Shown here in pieces: positions 8,737 through 17,217 of a DNA stretch of 32,456 nt. The DNA lies in contig CALVAE010000127.1 in NCBI GenBank assembly GCA_944325465.1, positions 1 to 32,456 on the forward strand, written 5' to 3'. Made by a program: the position numbers and the translations under genes. Below the pieces are notes generated by a model. The model did not search any database and was not told where the DNA came from. It saw only the letters and a list, made by a program, of their open reading frames with translations. Positions within the stretch are counted from its first letter, which is position 1. Every line of letters starts with the position of its first letter. The DNA is from an uncultured Bacteroidales bacterium. Its GTDB lineage: Bacteria > Bacteroidota > Bacteroidia > Bacteroidales > UBA932.

Positions 8737-10035
8737 TCATCTGTCCACTGTCCGGCCAGGAGCCCGATCCGCCGCCGAAGCAATCTTCACCGCCGATGTT
8801 GTAATCATATATTTCGACAAGGTATTCTCTTTTTCCCACAACGGCATATCCGTCCCCGACAGATACTCCAGGAACTTCTCCGTCACCTTGTTGAAATATT
8901 CTTCATGTCCCGAACGGCTGCCACAAGGGATATCAATCATCCTCCTTACTCCATCCCGTCCGGTAATGAATACCTGTTTGACATAATCAGTACTTTCATC
9001 CTGGACAACCTCTACAAGACCTTCAGTTCCCCTGTATACGGCCGTAAATGTATCTCCGGTACCGGCAGGAGCCTCGAAATCCCAGATTACCTCAAGCCTT
9101 ACGGTAAGAGTGTCAATCCGGAAAAGGATAAATCCGTTTGAACAGACTTCAAGTATTCCATCCCGGACATATCCGGAAAGGTAATCCGGGAACCGGTCAG
9201 CTCCCGTGGACAGACGGAACTGATCCGGAGTAATCCTCGTCGGATAATGTCCTGCATCCAGAATCCTTACATCCTTTCTGAAATCTACAGGTCTGTCAGG
9301 AAAGCACTGCCACATCACAAGATCGATAAGATGTGTCGTGACATCGGCAATCCCTTCTCCCTGCTGTCTTACATCATAATACCACTGAGGCCTTGTCAGA
9401 GGCTCCTCGGATACGTTCTTGTAGAAATGATGTACGCTTTTCATATATACCGACGGATTGTCCTCCGTACCTTCCGACATTGTCCCGAAACATTCCCTGT
9501 CATTGACAAGCGATCGCACGGTCATATTGAGCGTATCGTAACGTTCAGTCATCAGTTCGTATATGACAAGTCCGCTACTGTCGGCAATACGGTAGGCCTC
9601 CTCCAACATTGCAAAATCATTGGTATCTATCGCCATCGGCTTATCTGCCAGAACGTTATATCCGGCCTTGACCATCTCCAGGATATATTCAGACTTCAAT
9701 CTGTTGTTACCGGCCAGAACCACTGCATCCGCCTTTCTTTCAGTTACAGCCTTCTCCAGATAATCGGCTCCGGCATACACATCCTCATACCAGGATGCAG
9801 GAGACCGGTCACGGGAATTGTAAGACTCTATCAAAGACAGGTACTGCCGGAGTTCAGGACCTTCAGGAGCATATACCTTGACCGTATCACTGACTCCGTC
9901 AATAGAGGATTTCTGTACCAGTGCCGCGTGGAAATGTCCAGGATCAAGGACAGCCAGCCTGACCTGCCCTCCGTCTCCGGTCGGGGAGCATGCGGTCAGG
10001 AAAATAAGACATGCGGGGAGAAATGAATTTTTCAT
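8737..10035 (-). CDS. Gfo/Idh/MocA-like lipoprotein with altered nucleotide loop
   Basis: The 432-residue protein has a Sec lipoprotein signal (lipobox LTAC, Cys16), unlike the two Tat-type relatives downstream. The first strand reads VRLAVLDPGHFHAALV, where the usual GxGxxG loop is replaced by DPGHFHA. The family lysine region is ADKPMAID. A GEGIADVTTHLIDLVMW segment holds the typical histidine, and the C-terminus fits the 'putative oxidoreductase C-terminal' group found in Bacteroidota. Its ATG abuts the stop codon of the gene before it (TAAATG), suggesting translational coupling. Whether it still uses NAD(P) is uncertain. Confidence 0.83.
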   Translation of the reverse strand: MKNSFLPACLIFLTACSPTGDGGQVRLAVLDPGHFHAALVQKSSIDGVSDTVKVYAPEGPELRQYLSLIESYNSRDRSPASWYEDVYAGADYLEKAVTERKADAVVLAGNNRLKSEYILEMVKAGYNVLADKPMAIDTNDFAMLEEAYRIADSSGLVIYELMTERYDTLNMTVRSLVNDRECFGTMSEGTEDNPSVYMKSVHHFYKNVSEEPLTRPQWYYDVRQQGEGIADVTTHLIDLVMWQCFPDRPVDFRKDVRILDAGHYPTRITPDQFRLSTGADRFPDYLSGYVRDGILEVCSNGFILFRIDTLTVRLEVIWDFEAPAGTGDTFTAVYRGTEGLVEVVQDESTDYVKQVFITGRDGVRRMIDIPCGSRSGHEEYFNKVTEKFLEYLSGTDMPLWEKENTLSKYMITTSAVKIASAADRAPGRTVDR

Positions 10036-11040
10036 TTACCGGTATTTCTTTACAAGTTTGTCCGCTTCTTTCCTTCCCTCCTTGAAGGCCTCTTCCAAAG
10101 TTACAGGTTCCCCTCCTCTCTCCACACTCATATTCGATGCCTTCATAAAGGCGAAAATCTCCAGTGTCTCCTCAACCGGTACCGGAGATTTTCCGGTCTT
10201 GAAGAAATTCAGAATCTGCTCCAGAAGGACCATATATCCTTCATATCCCCCGGCAGGAACCGCTCCTTTTTCCGTAAAGACAGTACCTCCATAAATGGCC
10301 GGGCCGTCTATTATAGCCCTGAAAGTTCCGATTCTTCCATCTTTCCATCTGCCGGTCACCACATCAGCCTTGCCGGGAGACGGCATTCTGGAAACGACCT
10401 CACATCCTGTTCCCATAACCGTAAACAGAGTCTCCACACCGTGTATGCCGTAAAAACCGAAATCCGGATGTGTGGGTTCAACTTTATGCGGAGAATAACA
10501 GTCCGCACCCAGCACATTGCCGTACCTGCCTGCCCGGATATCGGCATTCACCGGAGAGAATCTCAATGCGGACGATGAAAATACAGGGGCATTGTATTTC
10601 CGGGCAAGGGAACAGATAGCCATCGCCTGCCCCAGAGTAGCGCCGAGAGGCTTGTCAATGTAACATATCTTCCCTGACTCGAACACTTCAGCAGCCTGGT
10701 CCAGATGCAGTCTTCCGTCATTTGTCTCCAGCAGTACACAATCTACCATATCCAGAAGTTCCTTTATGGAAGACGTTATCTTCACTCCGTATCTTTTGAC
10801 TGTCTCCGTATATCCCGGTATACGTTCATAACTGGACTCGATTGTGGTGGAGCCATACGGATATGCTGCCACTACTTCGAATTCCTTAACAAGAGGATCG
10901 TCCGAATCACCGTTCAGCAATTCCGTAAAAGCCGTCGAATGCGATGTATCCAGACCTATGATACCAATTTTGATAATATCCTGGGCAGACAGGCCGGTAA
11001 AAGACAACACTGCTGCCATAATCGTCAATATTCTTTTCAT
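10036..11040 (-). CDS. Secreted Gfo/Idh/MocA-like protein
   Basis: The ATG at 11040 gives a clean type I signal peptide (MKRILTIMAA up to GLSAQ); the GTG two codons upstream is less likely. The mature protein begins IIKIGIIGLDTSHSTAF, a Rossmann-like strand with LDTSH in place of GxGxxG. A DKP motif (CYIDKPLGATLG) matches the family's EKP. The 334-residue length is near the short end of the family. It is the first of the four related genes and is coupled to the next by an abutting stop and start. Its export mode, a cleaved Sec signal, differs from the other three. A periplasmic sugar oxidoreductase or epimerase-like role is likely, with no known substrate. Confidence 0.8.
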   Translation of the reverse strand: MKRILTIMAAVLSFTGLSAQDIIKIGIIGLDTSHSTAFTELLNGDSDDPLVKEFEVVAAYPYGSTTIESSYERIPGYTETVKRYGVKITSSIKELLDMVDCVLLETNDGRLHLDQAAEVFESGKICYIDKPLGATLGQAMAICSLARKYNAPVFSSSALRFSPVNADIRAGRYGNVLGADCYSPHKVEPTHPDFGFYGIHGVETLFTVMGTGCEVVSRMPSPGKADVVTGRWKDGRIGTFRAIIDGPAIYGGTVFTEKGAVPAGGYEGYMVLLEQILNFFKTGKSPVPVEETLEIFAFMKASNMSVERGGEPVTLEEAFKEGRKEADKLVKKYR

Positions 11041-11076
11041 ATGCACTAACCGTCAATAATGTTTGTTACTGTCAAT

Positions 11077-11862
11077 TCAAGCCGAAAGTTCGGATGCGCT
11101 GTCGCTGTCTATATAAAGTGTCACGTTATCCCTTGTCCTGAGGACACTTGCAGGGCATTTTTCAGAGACAGGTCCCTCTACGGCATCCCTTACCGCCTTT
11201 GCCTTGTTTGCAAAAGGAACGATACAGAACATTTTCTCTGCCCTGAGAAGTGCAGGAACCGTAACGGTTATGGCTCTTGCAGGTACCTGCTGCAAGGTAT
11301 CGAAACATTTCTCATTCACCTGCTGCTGTCTGCATATCGGATCGAGCTCCACAACCTTTACATCCTTCGGATCATTGAAGTCAGCCACACCCGGATCATT
11401 GAATGCTATATGACCGTTCTCGCCTATCCCAAGGCATACTATGTCCACCGGATATTTCCTGAGAAGAGCCGCGTACCGGAGACATTCCTCCTCAGGATCT
11501 CCTGCCTGCGGATCAATGTAGTTCACACTTCTGAACGGGACTTTACCGAATATGCGCTGCCTGAGAAAATTTCCGAAACTCTGCGGAGCCCCCGGATCAA
11601 GGCCTATATATTCATCCATATGGAAAGCATTGACCCCCGACCAGTCTATGCGCCGGTCGGCGACAAGCCTTCCGAGGAACTCTTCCTGGGAAGGAGCCGC
11701 AGCAAAAATCATATTTACTTCCCGCCTGACGGAAAGCATTCCGCAAATGGCATCGGCCGCATCTCTGGCCGCCGCCTCCCCCATTTCTTCAAGCGTAGGG
11801 AAAACCCTGACTTCAAGCCTGTCTTTCCTGAAAGACTCCGGCTTATTTCCTGTATACAACAT
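11077..11862 (-). CDS. nagB: Glucosamine-6-phosphate deaminase-like protein
   Basis: This cytoplasmic protein of 261 residues converts glucosamine-6-phosphate to fructose-6-phosphate and ammonia, the last step of amino-sugar entry into glycolysis. Motifs are FHMDEYIG (80-87), GIGENGH (145-151), AFND (153-156) and CRQQQVNEKCF. Compared with E. coli NagB, the Asp of NDGH is Asn here, as in many Gram-positive NagBs, and the FNE glutamate is Asp, typical of a NagB-like side branch. The ATG at 11862 follows GAAGGAA and overlaps the nagA end by 20 bases, so the two genes are translationally coupled; an in-frame TTG at 11871 is the alternative start. A galactosamine-6-phosphate isomerase role cannot be excluded. 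Confidence 0.88.
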   Translation of the reverse strand: MLYTGNKPESFRKDRLEVRVFPTLEEMGEAAARDAADAICGMLSVRREVNMIFAAAPSQEEFLGRLVADRRIDWSGVNAFHMDEYIGLDPGAPQSFGNFLRQRIFGKVPFRSVNYIDPQAGDPEEECLRYAALLRKYPVDIVCLGIGENGHIAFNDPGVADFNDPKDVKVVELDPICRQQQVNEKCFDTLQQVPARAITVTVPALLRAEKMFCIVPFANKAKAVRDAVEGPVSEKCPASVLRTRDNVTLYIDSDSASELSA

Positions 11863-13030
11863 TTCCTTCAATTATAGTTACCGATATATCAATATTGTCA
11901 TCAAAGACTACCACATCCGCATCCATACCCGGCTTCAGGCTACCCTTGGAGGAATCGACCCCGATGATACGAGCCGGAGTGGAAGTCATCATCTTCACGG
12001 CATCACAGAGAGGAACACCTGCATAAGACACCATAGTCCTCACCAGCCTGTCCGCTGTCGCCACACTTCCGGCAAATGCCGACCTGTCAGGAAGTTTCGC
12101 CACACCTTCTTCTACAATGACTTTCTGACCGCCCGTCAGGCTGCCGAGAAGATACTCTCCGTCCGGCATTCCCGCACCACGCATGGCATCAGTACACAAG
12201 GCTGTCTTGTCAGGACCTTTGAACCGGTAGACAAACTGCAGAAGAGGAGCCGGGAGATGGACTCCATCCGCTATTATCTCTACGGTCAGATCGTCTATGA
12301 GATAGGCGGCCTCCACCATTCCGGCATACCGTCTGGCATTCTTTCTTGTAACAGTCGACATGGCTGAATACAGGTGGGTAATATGAGAGAATCCTGATTC
12401 CGATGCTTTCAGGACATCCTCATATACAGCATCGGAGTGGCCTGCCGAAGCCAGTATGCCGCGTCCGGCAAGTTCCTTACCCATACTTAATGCCCCTTCC
12501 AGTTCCGGAGCCACACTCCATCGTACGATATCATCCGTAGCATCGAGTAAAGGCATATAATTCTCCGGCAGAGGGAGTTTCAGATACTCCGGATCCTGGG
12601 CTCCAGCCTGAAACGGGTTGAAATACGGCCCTTCAAGATGCAATCCGAGAAATTTCGAGCCCGAAGTATTCTTTGCCGAAGCATCCCTGTAGATTTCAAA
12701 TACCCTGAACAGTTCCCGGTCAGAACATGTCAGAGTAGTAGGAAGCATTGCCGTTGTACCGTGTACGGCATGCATTCTTGCAGCACCGAGGAAAGCCTCC
12801 GCCGTACCGTCCATAAAATCGTGGCCTCCGCCTCCGTGAAGATGAATGTCTATGAAACCCGGCGACACATATTTACCGGATGCATCGATGACCAAGTCTC
12901 CCTGTTCCGGCAGTATATCGGCATCGGGCACAATACTTTCTATATGTCTGCCTCTGCATACAAGCGAAAGACCTTCAGCCATTTCTGCCGGCAGAATCAT
13001 CTTGCCGCCCTTTATTATCAGTCTGTCCAT
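11843..13030 (-). CDS. nagA: N-acetylglucosamine-6-phosphate deacetylase
   Basis: The 395-residue amidohydrolase removes acetate from GlcNAc-6-phosphate in the cytoplasm. The metal and catalytic motifs are all visible: HLHGGGGHDFMD (63-74), HLEGPY (131-136, Glu133), AGHSDA (196-201), HLYSAM (219-224), ADGVH (254-258) and TDAMRGAG (280-287, catalytic Asp281). No signal peptide is present. It is followed by an overlapping nagB-like gene and lies 24 bases behind the sugar symporter, so uptake and catabolism are encoded together. AgaA-type N-acetylgalactosamine-6-phosphate deacetylase is the main alternative and cannot be separated from NagA by eye. Confidence 0.92.
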   Translation of the reverse strand: MDRLIIKGGKMILPAEMAEGLSLVCRGRHIESIVPDADILPEQGDLVIDASGKYVSPGFIDIHLHGGGGHDFMDGTAEAFLGAARMHAVHGTTAMLPTTLTCSDRELFRVFEIYRDASAKNTSGSKFLGLHLEGPYFNPFQAGAQDPEYLKLPLPENYMPLLDATDDIVRWSVAPELEGALSMGKELAGRGILASAGHSDAVYEDVLKASESGFSHITHLYSAMSTVTRKNARRYAGMVEAAYLIDDLTVEIIADGVHLPAPLLQFVYRFKGPDKTALCTDAMRGAGMPDGEYLLGSLTGGQKVIVEEGVAKLPDRSAFAGSVATADRLVRTMVSYAGVPLCDAVKMMTSTPARIIGVDSSKGSLKPGMDADVVVFDDNIDISVTIIEGNVVYRK

Positions 13031-13054
13031 ACCTGTCTTGTCTTAATAACTGGT

Positions 13055-14359
13055 TCATTTCCTCCAATGTTCTATCTTGTGCCCTTTCACGGCGAAGAAC
13101 ACAAGATACAGGAAGCATGGTATGAGAATCCAATATCCTGCCCGCAGACCGGATACATCCGCTATGTATCCATATATCTGAGGAAGTATGGCATTGCCGC
13201 ATAGTCCCATAATCAGCAGTGAGGATCCTGTCTTGGTATGCCTGCCGAGTCCTCTGATGGAAAGAGGCCATATGCCTGCATATATAAGGGCATTTGGCAG
13301 ACCGAGAAGATTAAGCAGGAAAATGGATATGTTCGCCCTGTGTCCAAGTATAGTCACATCGAAATCGGCCAGGACCACTCCGAAAGATATGAGCAGTCCG
13401 AGGATGGTACATACGACCAGAGCCCTTGTCTGGGAAATATACTTCGGTATCAGAAAGATGCCCAGCACATATCCGACCAGTGTGCAGGCCAGCGTAATTG
13501 AAGGGAATGCCTTTGCCTCAACAAGGTCAAGCCCCATGCTGCCCGCATATCCGATTATCGTATCTATTGCAATCACCTGACTTCCGACATGAAAGAAGAT
13601 AGCCAGCCCCCCAAGTACAAGATACGGATAACTGAACACGCTTTTCCTGTCATGTTCCCCATCCTCTTCCGAAGAATTGCTCTTTGCAGTATCGATTTCA
13701 GGAAGTACAGAATATCTTATGCCTATTCCGCTCGACAGAAGGATGACGGACAGAATGGCATAAGGCCAGATTACACGGCGTATCAGTTCGTCAAGCAGCA
13801 TCTCCCTGGTTGCCGGATCAAGGGTTCCGGATTCTATCAGGGCAAACGTCTCGCTGTCATTGGATTTCAGGATCAAGGCAGCGAAAACCAGCGGTGATAT
13901 GATACCTGCGAGTTTGTTGCAGATTCCCATAATGCTGATCCTTCTGGCGGCGCTGTCTATCGGTCCTATGATCGTGACATAAGGATTGGCCGCCGTCTGC
14001 AGGATAGCCAGGCCGGTCCCTATGGAGAACAGCCCCACAAGAAATACATAGAATTCCCTTGCCAGGGCGGCAGGGATGAACAGCGCGGCCCCGAAAGCCA
14101 TAAACATAAACCCGTACATTATACCGCGCTTGAAACCGAAACGTTCCAGCAGCATTCCTGAAGGGACGGCCATCACAAAATATGCGATATAGAATGCGAA
14201 TGTCACAAAATATGACTGAAAATGCGTAAGTTCGCAGGCAATCCTGAAATACGGAATAAGAATGGAATTCACCCACGATACAAAGCCGAATATGAAAAAC
14301 ATCACGGCAAGTATCGCCAGTGAAATATAATAATTCCTTTTAGTGTAATCGGTTGTCAT
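13055..14359 (-). CDS. Sugar MFS transporter, FucP/NagP type
   Basis: The 434-residue protein is strongly hydrophobic, with about 12 membrane segments. It opens with AILAVMFFIFGFVSWVNSIL and contains QTAANPYVTIIGP, a hallmark of the fucose/GlcNAc/glucose-galactose:proton symporter family. It should import a free monosaccharide across the inner membrane. Because it sits directly before nagA, GlcNAc (or another N-acetylhexosamine) is the best substrate guess. Uptake by this class does not phosphorylate the sugar, so a separate kinase is needed before NagA, and none is in the window. Confidence 0.9.
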   Translation of the reverse strand: MTTDYTKRNYYISLAILAVMFFIFGFVSWVNSILIPYFRIACELTHFQSYFVTFAFYIAYFVMAVPSGMLLERFGFKRGIMYGFMFMAFGAALFIPAALAREFYVFLVGLFSIGTGLAILQTAANPYVTIIGPIDSAARRISIMGICNKLAGIISPLVFAALILKSNDSETFALIESGTLDPATREMLLDELIRRVIWPYAILSVILLSSGIGIRYSVLPEIDTAKSNSSEEDGEHDRKSVFSYPYLVLGGLAIFFHVGSQVIAIDTIIGYAGSMGLDLVEAKAFPSITLACTLVGYVLGIFLIPKYISQTRALVVCTILGLLISFGVVLADFDVTILGHRANISIFLLNLLGLPNALIYAGIWPLSIRGLGRHTKTGSSLLIMGLCGNAILPQIYGYIADVSGLRAGYWILIPCFLYLVFFAVKGHKIEHWRK

Positions 14360-14381
14360 TTTGAATTATTGTAAAATCAGG

Positions 14382-15581
14382 TCAGTCTCTTTCTCTTACA
14401 GGTCTTGTTATGACGAATTCACAGAAATCGTTATACAGATCGACATCTTCCCGTATATCGGAGTCCTTAAGCCATTTGAGGGCATAAGACCCCTGATAAT
14501 ACGCAAGGATAGAGTTTTCCCATACCCCATTCTCTCTGAATGCCTTCATATAGTCCCTCAACTTGTATCCCCTGCCGTTGGACGCCAGGGCATTCCCGTC
14601 AAACTCCATCTCCATCCCCATTCCGTAAAGTTCCGCCGTATTGCAGGCATTCGTGAGCCTTGAATAATCTACGTCATTGAAGAAATAGTTAGGCTGGAGA
14701 TAGGCATAATTGAATCCATAGGATTTCCATGCAGTGCTTCCATCGGCATTATAGTACGGAATCCAGTTGAAGGAATAATTCATACTGTTGAGATATTCCG
14801 CAATCTCAGGCATGACCTTGTCCGTATATGAAGCCCTTTCTGCGACCCAGTAGAATCCAACAAGATCGATGTATTCATACTCCTTGGAAGCGAAATTGGC
14901 TCTTATCCTGTCAATATACCACCTGCACGCCGCAACCCTGTCCTCATTCACCGAGAAATCCAGTGTCCTGCCGTCAAGTTCCCCCCAATATGCTGTCGTT
15001 CCGGAAGACGTATTCGAATACTCCCAGGTAATCGGCTCCGGTATGCCAATGATTATCTTACGTTTTGAAGGGGGATTTCCGACTGCGGACGAAACCTTTC
15101 TTATTGCGGACTCCACAGCATCCAGATTGACTCCTTCCTTGAAATAATAATCTGCCAGACGTTCCCAGTAGGATTTGTCTGCAGAAGGGAGATATTCACC
15201 GTTATACTGGTACCCTGTAACGAAAGTCTTGTTGTCGTACGGTCCTCCCGCATCCATGAATTCCAGGAAAAGCATACCGTCAAACAACCAGTGCGATTCC
15301 CCGCTTCTATCCTTGTATGACACATAGTCAATTGCCGAAGATTCAAGGAAGTCAACCGGCTGTCTGTGGGCACTGCCCCCATAAATAAGGACGAGATCCG
15401 ATGGAGCCGTTATGTCCTTGTGTGCCTTCTCGAATTCATACAGGTTCTCTTCCGGCACAGGTTCGGACGTCTCATCTTCGGTAATCCAGTCCCTGTAATC
15501 AGGAATCTCTGCCGGCAGGTCTTCACACGACACAAACGACACAAGGGATGAAACCGTCATCAACAACAATCCTTTATTCAT
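14382..15581 (-). CDS. DUF4855-family lipoprotein, probable TIM-barrel glycosidase
   Basis: This 399-residue lipoprotein (lipobox FVSC, Cys19) matches the DUF4855 pattern: DLVLIYGGS, an SYKDRSGESHWLFDGMLFLEF strand pair and TFVTGYQY early in the domain. Candidate carboxylates at strand ends are Glu182 (IPEP), Glu248 (FYWVAE), and Glu324, Glu326 and Asp328 (MEMEFD). The many Trp and Tyr residues fit a carbohydrate cleft. The family occurs in secreted proteins of gut Bacteroidota and Firmicutes, and I know of no settled activity. It lies between the fibronectin-III/phosphodiester glycosidase gene (8 bases) and the sugar symporter (22 bases), which supports an extracytoplasmic role releasing a sugar for that symporter. 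Confidence 0.8.
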   Translation of the reverse strand: MNKGLLLMTVSSLVSFVSCEDLPAEIPDYRDWITEDETSEPVPEENLYEFEKAHKDITAPSDLVLIYGGSAHRQPVDFLESSAIDYVSYKDRSGESHWLFDGMLFLEFMDAGGPYDNKTFVTGYQYNGEYLPSADKSYWERLADYYFKEGVNLDAVESAIRKVSSAVGNPPSKRKIIIGIPEPITWEYSNTSSGTTAYWGELDGRTLDFSVNEDRVAACRWYIDRIRANFASKEYEYIDLVGFYWVAERASYTDKVMPEIAEYLNSMNYSFNWIPYYNADGSTAWKSYGFNYAYLQPNYFFNDVDYSRLTNACNTAELYGMGMEMEFDGNALASNGRGYKLRDYMKAFRENGVWENSILAYYQGSYALKWLKDSDIREDVDLYNDFCEFVITRPVRERD

Positions 15582-15589
15582 ATCCGATG

Positions 15590-17206
15590 CTATTTCTTTA
15601 CGAAAAATCCTATAGTCGACACAACCCGTCTGTTCTCATCTCCATGGTAATTCAACAGTTCCCCGCATACCGCCATTCCCGTAGAACCACCGCCATCGAA
15701 ATTTACGGCTCCGACACATCCGAGACCTTTCATAATCGCAGCCAGTTCCTCCAGAGTGGCACCTCCGCTTTCCGCTATCCTGCCATCACATACAAACAGA
15801 ATTATTTTTCCATCGGCCGTATATCCGACCGCCGTTCTGTCCGGGGTGACCCCTGCTCCGAATATATCATCCGGTATGATTTCATAATTGCTCAGATAAT
15901 ATTCCGGGCCTGAAGCCGTTGTGGAAAAATCGAAAGGACACTTCCCGTCATAGAGAAGTACAGGACCTGCGCTCAATGCATAGTCCGGAGCCCATTCAAC
16001 AGCAGGTGACGGATTGTCTGCCCCCGGAGCCGGGTATCTGGCCTCTCCCTTAACACTAGGCAATGGACGGCTGTAATAATAAGGCCTCCCGGATACATCA
16101 GTTCCGGCCCAGTAAACGGAAGGTTTTCCTGAAGCGTCCGTTCCGAAAACGCCCCTTGTCACATTGTACATTACATTATATTCCGCATCGGAAGAGGAAA
16201 GAGACCCTCTGACAGCCGGTATGGTGCCTGTCGGAGTCCCGGATATTACTGCCAGACCGGTATGACGGCCGTTATAGAAATAGCCGCCGTTGACAAGGAC
16301 AAGACAGTCATCAGCCGCAGCAGCCTGACTGTCGACCGTCTGCGCGGATGACGGGACCATGACCCTGAGTTCGACATTCCCGGATGCGACATCTGCCACT
16401 GCATACCACGCATTGAAACTGTCTCCGTTCAGAGGTTCCTCCGTCTTATATACCTCTATATCTGAAGGAAGACCGCTGAATTGAAGTCTTTCCCAATGAA
16501 GGGTTATGGCTTCCGGTTCCGTACCCAATGATGCTTCTTCCTCATCGGAATACACGGCCGTATCATCATCTGTGACAGCGTAAGCCCTGATCCTGTAGGT
16601 CTCTCCGTATTCGAGAAGGGCATTTGGTATTACCTGAAATACTGTTCCGTCTCCCTGATAATCCGGTCCTGTCTGCACAATATCATCCACATCCGGAGAC
16701 CCCTCACTGCTCCAGCACAACCCGTACTCCAGTCCAGAGACGAAATTGTCTATCCGGTATGTAACGCTGATGCATACATCATTGCTTTCCACAGACTCTA
16801 TCACCGGCACAGGGACTTCCTCCACCGTCTCCTCTTCCAGTTTGAAAAGGGTGTTGATTATACGCGAATCATATTCCGCCGACCGGCCCTTTGCCTGGAC
16901 ACCGAGATAATAGCTCCTGCCCATTTCAAGACCATCGTCCATCGTATATTCAGTGACATCCGGATCTACGATGGCAATCTGTTCTCTGGAATCCACGTCA
17001 GACGCCGGACAGAAATATATTCCGAATCCCGTTTCATTGTCGCTGTTGTCTTTCCAGGTCATCCTTACCGATGTTGTCCCTGTCCTTTCTATAACGACAT
17101 CGGACGGGGCAGTGACATTTCCTTCCATTTCAGGATTCCCGGTCTTTTCAGAACAGGAAACCAGAGACAGCGAAACCAATGACAAAATCAATACTATCTT
17201 CTCCAT
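15590..17206 (-). CDS. FN3 / phosphodiester glycosidase lipoprotein
   Basis: This 538-residue lipoprotein has its lipobox at LVSC (Cys18). Residues about 32-120 form a fibronectin type III domain (APSDVVIERTG, VRMTWKDNSDNETGF). Residues 132-228 look like a second Ig/FN3-like domain. Residues about 235-538 are an NAGPA-type phosphodiester glycosidase with NGGYF (306-310), LSAGP (411-415), DRTAVG (456-461), VCDGR (472-476) and FDGGGST (503-509). It shares these motifs with the plus-strand protein at the left edge but differs in spacer domains and in the region between the motifs, so the two are distant paralogues. Likely reaction: hydrolysis of a sugar-1-phosphodiester at the cell surface. Confidence 0.9.
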   Translation of the reverse strand: MEKIVLILSLVSLSLVSCSEKTGNPEMEGNVTAPSDVVIERTGTTSVRMTWKDNSDNETGFGIYFCPASDVDSREQIAIVDPDVTEYTMDDGLEMGRSYYLGVQAKGRSAEYDSRIINTLFKLEEETVEEVPVPVIESVESNDVCISVTYRIDNFVSGLEYGLCWSSEGSPDVDDIVQTGPDYQGDGTVFQVIPNALLEYGETYRIRAYAVTDDDTAVYSDEEEASLGTEPEAITLHWERLQFSGLPSDIEVYKTEEPLNGDSFNAWYAVADVASGNVELRVMVPSSAQTVDSQAAAADDCLVLVNGGYFYNGRHTGLAVISGTPTGTIPAVRGSLSSSDAEYNVMYNVTRGVFGTDASGKPSVYWAGTDVSGRPYYYSRPLPSVKGEARYPAPGADNPSPAVEWAPDYALSAGPVLLYDGKCPFDFSTTASGPEYYLSNYEIIPDDIFGAGVTPDRTAVGYTADGKIILFVCDGRIAESGGATLEELAAIMKGLGCVGAVNFDGGGSTGMAVCGELLNYHGDENRRVVSTIGFFVKK

Positions 17207-17217
17207 ATCCCGACAGT

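Noticed and set aside
8693..8839. A 49-residue N-terminal extension of the Tat-exported Gfo/Idh/MocA lipoprotein.
   Set aside because: It overlaps the end of the upstream gene and would move the twin-arginine motif away from the N-terminus.
11041..11076. An imperfect direct repeat (ATTGACAGTAAC / ATTGACGGTTAG on the minus strand) in the gap after nagB.
   Set aside because: Too short and imperfect to call an operator, and the gap is inside an operon.
11059..11877. A 272-codon plus-strand open frame opposite nagB.
   Set aside because: Covers the whole nagB gene in antisense and has no recognisable motif.
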